Shown here: in pieces, positions 58,485 to 64,000 of the stretch | Numbering within the stretch: position 1 is the stretch's first letter | How the letters are laid out: each line of letters starts with the position of its first letter | Source of the DNA: Rhododendron vialii | Lineage: Eukaryota; Streptophyta; Magnoliopsida; Ericales; Ericaceae | DNA length: 64,000 nucleotides | Direction: 5' to 3' | Assembly (NCBI RefSeq): GCF_030253575.1 | Contig: NC_080568.1 | Span: forward strand, 11,407,001-11,471,000 | Program-made: the position numbers and the translations under genes | The notes under the pieces: generated by a model | What the model saw: the letters and a program-made list of their open reading frames with translations, nothing else | Database searches by the model: none | What the model was told of the DNA's origin: nothing

Positions 58485-58677
58485 GGACCAGGGAGCGTGC
58501 TTAGGTGGTGTTGTGCAATCTCAACAATTCAAAAGTGTTATGGATGGTTCAGATTTTAAAAAATTTTTTCTGGGAAAGAGTTAAACGGATAAGTTTCATT
58601 TTAATCCGGACCATTGATTACTGAGACGGCCGGTCCAGATGGTGCGCAGCACACTGCACAGCAGAGTCCCCGCATCC
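58485..58677. mobile_element. Mutator-like MITE (193 bp)
   Basis: Perfect 9-bp target duplication GTAATATAT (58476-58484 and 58678-58686). Ends GGACCAGGGAGCGTGC and (inverted) GGATGCGGGGACTCTGC. The interior resembles 49699-49911. Confidence 0.8.
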
Positions 58678-58811
58678 GTAATATATACTTATATATACCT
58701 ACATTAATATGTGTCATACTATTTTCATGTCTACTTTACCCGTTTTTTCAGTTTATGTAATCTCTTTTGGTAATTCATTTTAATGGTGGTAGTCTATAAA
58801 CTATTTTGTAT

Positions 58812-59014
58812 TTCCTCTATCCCATAATGTTTGTTTGGTCCGTAAAACAAAAACTAAAAAATAATGCATTTATTTCAAGAAAAAATTCAAAAAAAAAATC
58901 ACAATTAAAAGAACTTATCGATATCAAGTAAATTGTTCAATTTTTCTCGCAAAAATTGTATTATTTTTACGTCCTCGTTTTGCAGACTGAACAAACATTA
59001 TGGAACGGAGAGAG
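58812..59014. mobile_element. Stowaway-like MITE
   Basis: Left TTTCCTCTATCCCATAATGTTTG and right (inverted) CTCTCTCCGTTCCATAATGTTTG, with TA at 58810-58811 and 59015-59016. Confidence 0.85.
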
Positions 59015-59152
59015 TATTCATTTTGGTTCAAGACGTGAAGTGTTAATGAAGTTGTTAACATATGTTACTATGTTTTCTAAGTTTCAATATTATATTTTCT
59101 GTTTAGACTAGGTTAATATTTATGTTTTTTTGGTCTAGGTTTCTTGGTTACC

Positions 59153-59520
59153 ATTTTTTTTTTTTTTTCGACATCAAAAAAGAACTTCATAGATAGAATA
59201 AAGAGTCAATACATGAGATCACAAATACAGCCCCAATCAAAAGATCAACCTAACTAAGAGGTTACAAGATAAGAAAAAAACATAGTACAACGAGCAAAAC
59301 TAGGTAAGCAACTCCCAAAGCAAATAAATCCACTTGAGAAGATTATCCGTTGTCAAAGGAATATAGGACATGTCCACTTTCGAGTGAATTCTGGAAGATG
59401 CAGCTAAACGAGCCGAAAGGTATGCCTATTGAATTTTGATGCGATCACAAAAGGTGATACTGCAAATGTGGACTGATTGAGCGATGAAGCAAAAATCAAA
59501 AAACAAAGAGGCTGCAATTG
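59153..59520 (-). mobile_element. Retroposon (LINE-type) 3' end on the minus strand
   Basis: A T-run at 59153-59169 is a poly-A tail on minus. The upstream minus-strand sequence has a gene-like stretch (RLAASSRIHSKVDMSYIPLTTDNLLKW) interrupted by stops. Family assignment is uncertain. Confidence 0.4.
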
Positions 59521-60147
59521 CTGGAAACTCCTTTAACGCTTCTCAACCGTTGGAAAAGGGAAGAGTCATTGGTATAAATGTTGATGTGAAACATGTGATG
59601 TTTGGTTACCAAATTGTGTAGACTATATAAAGGCGTGTTTGAGTTACAATAATACACATCAATGAAAACAAAGTTCTCTTCGATTCTCTTTTCTAACTGA
59701 AATTAAGGGCTATTTTTATGAGCACTTTTGCGATTATGTTTTCCAATATGATCATAGTTTATGAAATTGTTTGAATGCTAATAGGGTAGAACCGAAATCA
59801 AATCGAAACTGGACCGGTAGAACGGTTTGGTTATAGTTAGGTTTTACATTTGCAAATTTGCAAAATGGTTAGGTTTCAGTTCTCATTTTTTCGGTACAGT
59901 TAAAAATGGTTTGGCTACTGGATTCTTATGGAACCGCACCAATCCGAAGCACAAACACACCAGTCCACCACATGACGACAGCGTATTCCTATTCGACGAC
60001 GTCGTATTATCACCGCCCCTCTCTGCTCTCCCGTGAATGCGAATTTGAAGGCATTTTAAAGGCACAAAACAAACAAGTAGTACTACACAAGTTTTCAGAG
60101 AGATTTCCCGCCTGAGCTTCGTCTTCTTCCCGCATTTCTCAGATCCA
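59521..60147. other. HOP2 upstream region
   Basis: Presumed promoter and 5' UTR. No clear TATA box can be assigned. Short frames at 59827-60167 on both strands overlap and are not supported. Confidence 0.45.
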
Positions 60148-60177
60148 ATGGCCCCGAAGTCCGACAACTCCGAAGGT

Positions 60178-60225
<48 letters not shown>

Positions 60226-62597
60226 TTGAATGAAGCTCATGTATTTGAAGACTGATGACCAAATCCTTACCTCTGGATTTCTTCTCTTTTTTTTTCTTTT
60301 GCTTCGTTTGCAGGGATTGTGCTCAACTTCGTGAACGAGGTAAACTGTTTTTAGAATACAGTGTTGTTTTTCGCTTGATTCGTAAATTAACAATACTCTC
60401 TGGCTATTCTCCCAAATTAATGGCTTATTTTAGGTCTTCATGAATGGAATTATCTGTTTGTGCTACTTGCTTTGAATTCGTAATTCAAGGATTCATTCAG
60501 ATTAAAATATGTGTATGCTTCGTGTTTGATTACCAAGTGAGTGTTAGTGGTAAGTGGAAGGGTTGACTGTAGAAAAATGTTGCTGTTAAGCATATCTGCC
60601 ATAACATAACGCAAGGATGTATTAAAAATGGTATAGAAGTATTTCCAAACCCAAAATAACAAGTCAGAAATAAATGAGCACTTCAAATCTCATGGCAGGT
60701 TTTGAGGTTGATTTTACAGTGGTAGGTGTCCCGAGTTCTATTTACGGCTCTTGTGGTTTCTCTTGGGTTAATGGGGGCATTCTAAGCTCCATTTGTTTGT
60801 TGAGAATAGAGGAAAAGGGAGAGGGAAAAGGAAGTGATTCTTTTGGTAGGTTATTGTTGGTCCCAGCGTTCACCCTCTCTCCTAAAGCCAATCCGGCTTT
60901 GGGTGAACTTCAGCTTTTTGCATTCAAACTTGTGTTTGTGTTTATATGTTATTTGTTCACTTAGAAATGAGAAGCCCTCCCCAGCATCTGTCAACTTCTG
61001 CATCCCTCATTGGACTGTGCTTTCAGTTCTTCCGAAACAACGAACCACTTGAAGTTCAAACATCCACACTAATAATTTCTTGCCTTTTCTCACAAAATAA
61101 AACGTCCTCTTAACTTTCAGCCAATTTCTCTCTTACTGGTACTTATTCACTTGGCAGAAAGACTGTACGTGGGTTACAATGTGGTAGTGGGGAGAAGAAG
61201 CTAAACTACTCAATTTTAATGCAGTGTTCATTCTTCCCTGCAACTGATTTTGTTTCATATCATCACTCGCTACAAACACCGGTGAATAGAGCCATGTTAT
61301 CCTTACATATCGATGTCGGAAATTATTACCTGAATAAGATAATGGGAAGAAAACAAAGCCCCCTCTATGCTGATGGATGTGCTTTTGTGAGTCCAGTCTT
61401 GAATAAAATACAAAGAGACTCTCTCAAAGCTACCCTGGAATTATTTTCTGCCATAGCAAAGAGAATGTGCTTCTGAATTACTTTGCTTGCTCTTGTGAGT
61501 ACTTATGAATACTTTGCTGCAGCTGATCTTAATTGCTGTTTGAATTCATTGCCCTTGGTAATTATATAATTATTCTCTATCCAGCAAAATAGACCATTAA
61601 ATTCTCAAAATGTGGCTGATTCTCTTCAAAAGTTCAACCTCAAAAAGGCTGCAGTACAGAAGGCACTGGATACTCTTGCTGATAGTGGGCGGATATCATT
61701 CAAGGAATATGGTAAGCAGAAAATATACCTTGCTAGACAAGATCAGTTTGACATTCCAAACAGTGAAGAACTTAACCAGATGAAGGACGAAAACACCAAG
61801 TTACAAGAGAAGCTGAGTGAACAAAGAAGAGCAATTAGCGAGGTTGAGGGAGGTATTTCCTTTAAACTCCTAGGCAGGAACATGGAGTTTTGACAGAATA
61901 AAAATTTGCATGCTTATTGTTTAATTTTCCTAACTTTTCGGTTATAAGCGCTTATTCTTTGATGCAGAAATGTGCTTCAATGTGATAATAGTCTGAGTCT
62001 ATGATACAAGTCTTCTATTTGGCTGATGAAATTTATGCTTTTTGCAGAAATTAAAGCTCTGCAGTCAAATTTAACTTTAGAACAGATACTTGCTAAAGAA
62101 GCAAGTCTGAGAAAGCAGGTATATGATTTCTCCTTCATACCTGTATCAAAATGTTTGTGTTCGGGATTTGGACCAACATTAGGAACTGTTCTGTATCAGG
62201 TAGAGGAGATGGAGGACAAATTGACTAAAATGCGTGGTGGAGTAACTCTCGTTAGCCCAGAAGAACGCAAAGCTGTTGAGGCAATGTACACGGATACGAT
62301 AAGCCAGTGGAGAAGACGGAAGAGGATGTTCAAAGATGTATGGGATGCTATAACTGAGAACTCACCTAAGAACCTCAAAGATTTCAAGGTGCTCTAACGT
62401 CCATGTATTATGCTCATGCAAACTAATTGCAAATAGTCTCTTTCAAAAAAAAAAAACTAATTGCAAAAGTTATTGCTTAATGGTGTCTTCTTTCACAGGA
62501 GGAACTTGGCATCGAGTATGATGAAGATGTTGGCGTGAGTTTGCAGTCTTTCTGTGATCAGCTGCAAAATGGGAAGAAGCGAGCTAGGGGGCAGTAA
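60148..62597 (+). CDS. HOP2: Homologous-pairing protein 2 (HOP2 / TBPIP family)
   Basis: Six GT-AG exons: 60148-60175, 60314-60339, 61585-61852, 62048-62118, 62200-62388 and 62499-62597. Total 681 nt, 226 residues, the length I recall for Arabidopsis AHP2. Order: N-terminal winged-helix-like region (EGIVLNFVNEQNRPLNSQNV, LADSGRISFKEYGKQKIYL, residues about 9-75), a long coiled coil (about 80-150), then the conserved QWRRRKRMFKDVWDAI and a C-terminal helical tail (EELGIEYDEDVGVSLQSFCDQL) ending in basic KKRARGQ, a likely nuclear signal. HOP2 acts in the nucleus with MND1 to help DMC1/RAD51 strand invasion in meiosis. Exons 1 and 2 are tiny (28 and 26 nt), so they are easily missed. The frame is intact; a (CT)n tract starts 5 bp into intron 1. 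Confidence 0.95.
60182..60223. repeat. (CT)n tract at the start of HOP2 intron 1
   Basis: Uninterrupted CT run beginning 6 bp after the exon-1 end. Confidence 0.95.
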
Positions 62598-63299
62598 CTT
62601 TTCAGTTCTCTGCAAAGGATAATATGGTAAATCAATTGATTGGTGCCTTTGTAGAGGTAAATCTGGCACATATGTCACTGATGCTGTATGTTGAGAGTTT
62701 TATCTTCCTGCGTACCAGTAATTTACCGTCTAGAGATAAGCCTTTCACTTGTTTATGTACAGTGCTTCAGACAAATGTTTATGTAGTTGGAACTGGTCGT
62801 AGACATTGTTTGGACCAAAGAATTTGAATTTGAATTTCTCAAAGGAAGCTTAGACAGCCTGCTCTTTTTCTCAATTCATTGGTGAAATAAACAATTTAAG
62901 GAAAGCAAAGCACAAAGCAAGTTTACATGCCAAGGAAGTAGAGAAAATCACCATGACACACAGACATAAACCTATCTCCTATGCTTTACAGCCCTGGAAT
63001 GCAATTACTAGAAGTACAAGCTTTAAATGCTCACCACACTTGAAAACCATATTCCTCTTCTAAATCGACAGTAGTTTGTTTTTGTGGTTCTCTTCTCAGA
63101 CTGCTCTGCTCTAGTGTATTTTCTGGAGGTCCTAACTTAAACACCTAAAAAGAACCCAAGGTAGTGCTTATCATAATGGACATTGATGGTGAAAATAGCC
63201 CTTGGATTCTTTTCAGTGGAGTGCCATGGACTTGCTTGATACGTTTCTATTCTTGTTATCCTTCTTCTTAATAGGTCTGATTTTGTTGTTTCATGGGGT
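62598..63299. other. HOP2 3' UTR and intergenic DNA
   Basis: No further coding sequence seen. Confidence 0.5.
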
Positions 63300-63304
63300 T
63301 TTTC

Positions 63305-63790
63305 TTTTTATGTAAGTACTCAATCTTATAAAAGCCCAAACAAAAGAATACAAAATCCAAGGGGCACACCCCAGGTCATAACCAGGACTAGCAACATATG
63401 GGTAAACCCATAACCAAAACACAGCTATACAACTCTATCACTAAACTTCCTACTGCCAAACCCTATACAGAATCTTTAAAATGTTGGGCAACGCCCCAGC
63501 TGCTACACAAACTCACTTCTCCTGGGATGACCAAGCTAACTTCCTCAAAAAAATCTCTAACTGAATTTAAAATGACTAAGGTAACTTGCTATATGTTTGT
63601 GCTCTGAGCTTGGAAAATCCTCTTGTTTCTTTCCCTCCATATAGCATATACAGCAGCTGCAAAAGAGCACTTCAAACTGGTACTTCTGAAACTCTTCCAC
63701 TTAGCATTCAGAAGAAACCAATCAATAACCAAATCCAGATTACCAGGCACTCCAGACGGATGCTAAACTCTTCTCCATAAGTTTCCTCCA
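63305..63790 (-). pseudogene. LINE reverse-transcriptase C-terminal (zf-RVT) fragment
   Basis: On minus, from about 63790: FFDCPF, then (frameshift) SSIWRKLMEKSLASVW, then (frameshift) GNLDLVIDWFLLNAKWKSF followed by AAAVYAIWRERNKRIFQ. This is the order of the zinc-binding domain at the C-terminus of plant L1-type LINE polymerases (HLFFxCPxxxxIW ... YxIWxERNxRIF). Two frameshifts, and no upstream RT catalytic region is seen before the window end. The A-rich 3' end is near 63305. Confidence 0.75.
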
Positions 63791-64000
63791 AATTGAAGAG
63801 GAGAAAGGGGCAGTCAAAAAACAAGTAAAAAATCAAAAAACTCATATAGTCACAACCAAAACCATCACACTACAACTAAGCTATTAATATGTGCAAACAA
63901 TTCAGATAGTAAATGTGCACACAGAACCTATACCGTTACTAAGAACAACTACTCCCTATTATGGTATTACGATATGCTTCTCAACGCCCTTGAGCTCGTC
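63791..64000. other. Window end, unassigned
   Basis: May be further LINE remnant on minus; no recognisable motif. Confidence 0.35.

Overview
The window is plant nuclear DNA, most likely from a woody eudicot. Its three complete genes and one partial gene have canonical GT-AG introns and encode plant protein families. The intergenic DNA is AT-rich and packed with MITEs, solo LTRs, SINEs and LINE fragments. I cannot name the species from sequence alone.

Genes. (1) 181-4410, minus strand: the 5' seven exons of a plastid-type metallo-hydrolase-like protein; its last exon lies beyond position 1. (2) 38059-45617, plus: a 510-residue choline-transporter-like (CTL/SLC44, PF04515) membrane protein in seven exons. 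(3) 50354-52824, plus: a 207-residue PLAC8 / PLANT CADMIUM RESISTANCE-like cysteine-rich protein in four exons. (4) 60148-62597, plus: the meiotic recombination protein HOP2, 226 residues in six exons. All four have an intact reading frame across every splice junction. They look like unrelated single-copy neighbours, with no sign of a shared pathway.

Between about 4.5 and 38 kb there is no intact gene. At 7.5-11.1 kb a papain-like protease fragment is split by a 3.3-kb non-autonomous CACTA element, which itself carries a broken piece of a 5'-3' exoribonuclease (XRN) gene. At 12.7-21 kb there is a run of MITEs (Mutator-like, Tourist/PIF-Harbinger, Stowaway). From 21.2 to 31.8 kb there is an inverted duplication of a roughly 0.6-1 kb gene-like segment. 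Its right arm was later split by three solo LTRs with perfect 5-bp target duplications, and its left arm by a 400-bp Mutator-like MITE. More MITEs fill 32.5-37.5 kb.

From 46 to 60 kb, between the remaining genes, there are: a second copy of a MITE family that contains a long CAC/CCA array, a SINE, an LTR fragment with a nested MITE, and a Mutator-like element (54066-57458) whose right terminal repeat holds another solo LTR. LINE remnants lie at 57.7-58.0, 59.2-59.5 and 63.3-63.8 kb.

I found no new enzymatic, defence or biosynthetic system. The informative part is the layered transposon history, which can be read directly from target-site duplications. It includes two gene-fragment capture or duplication events and a MITE family with an expanded internal microsatellite.
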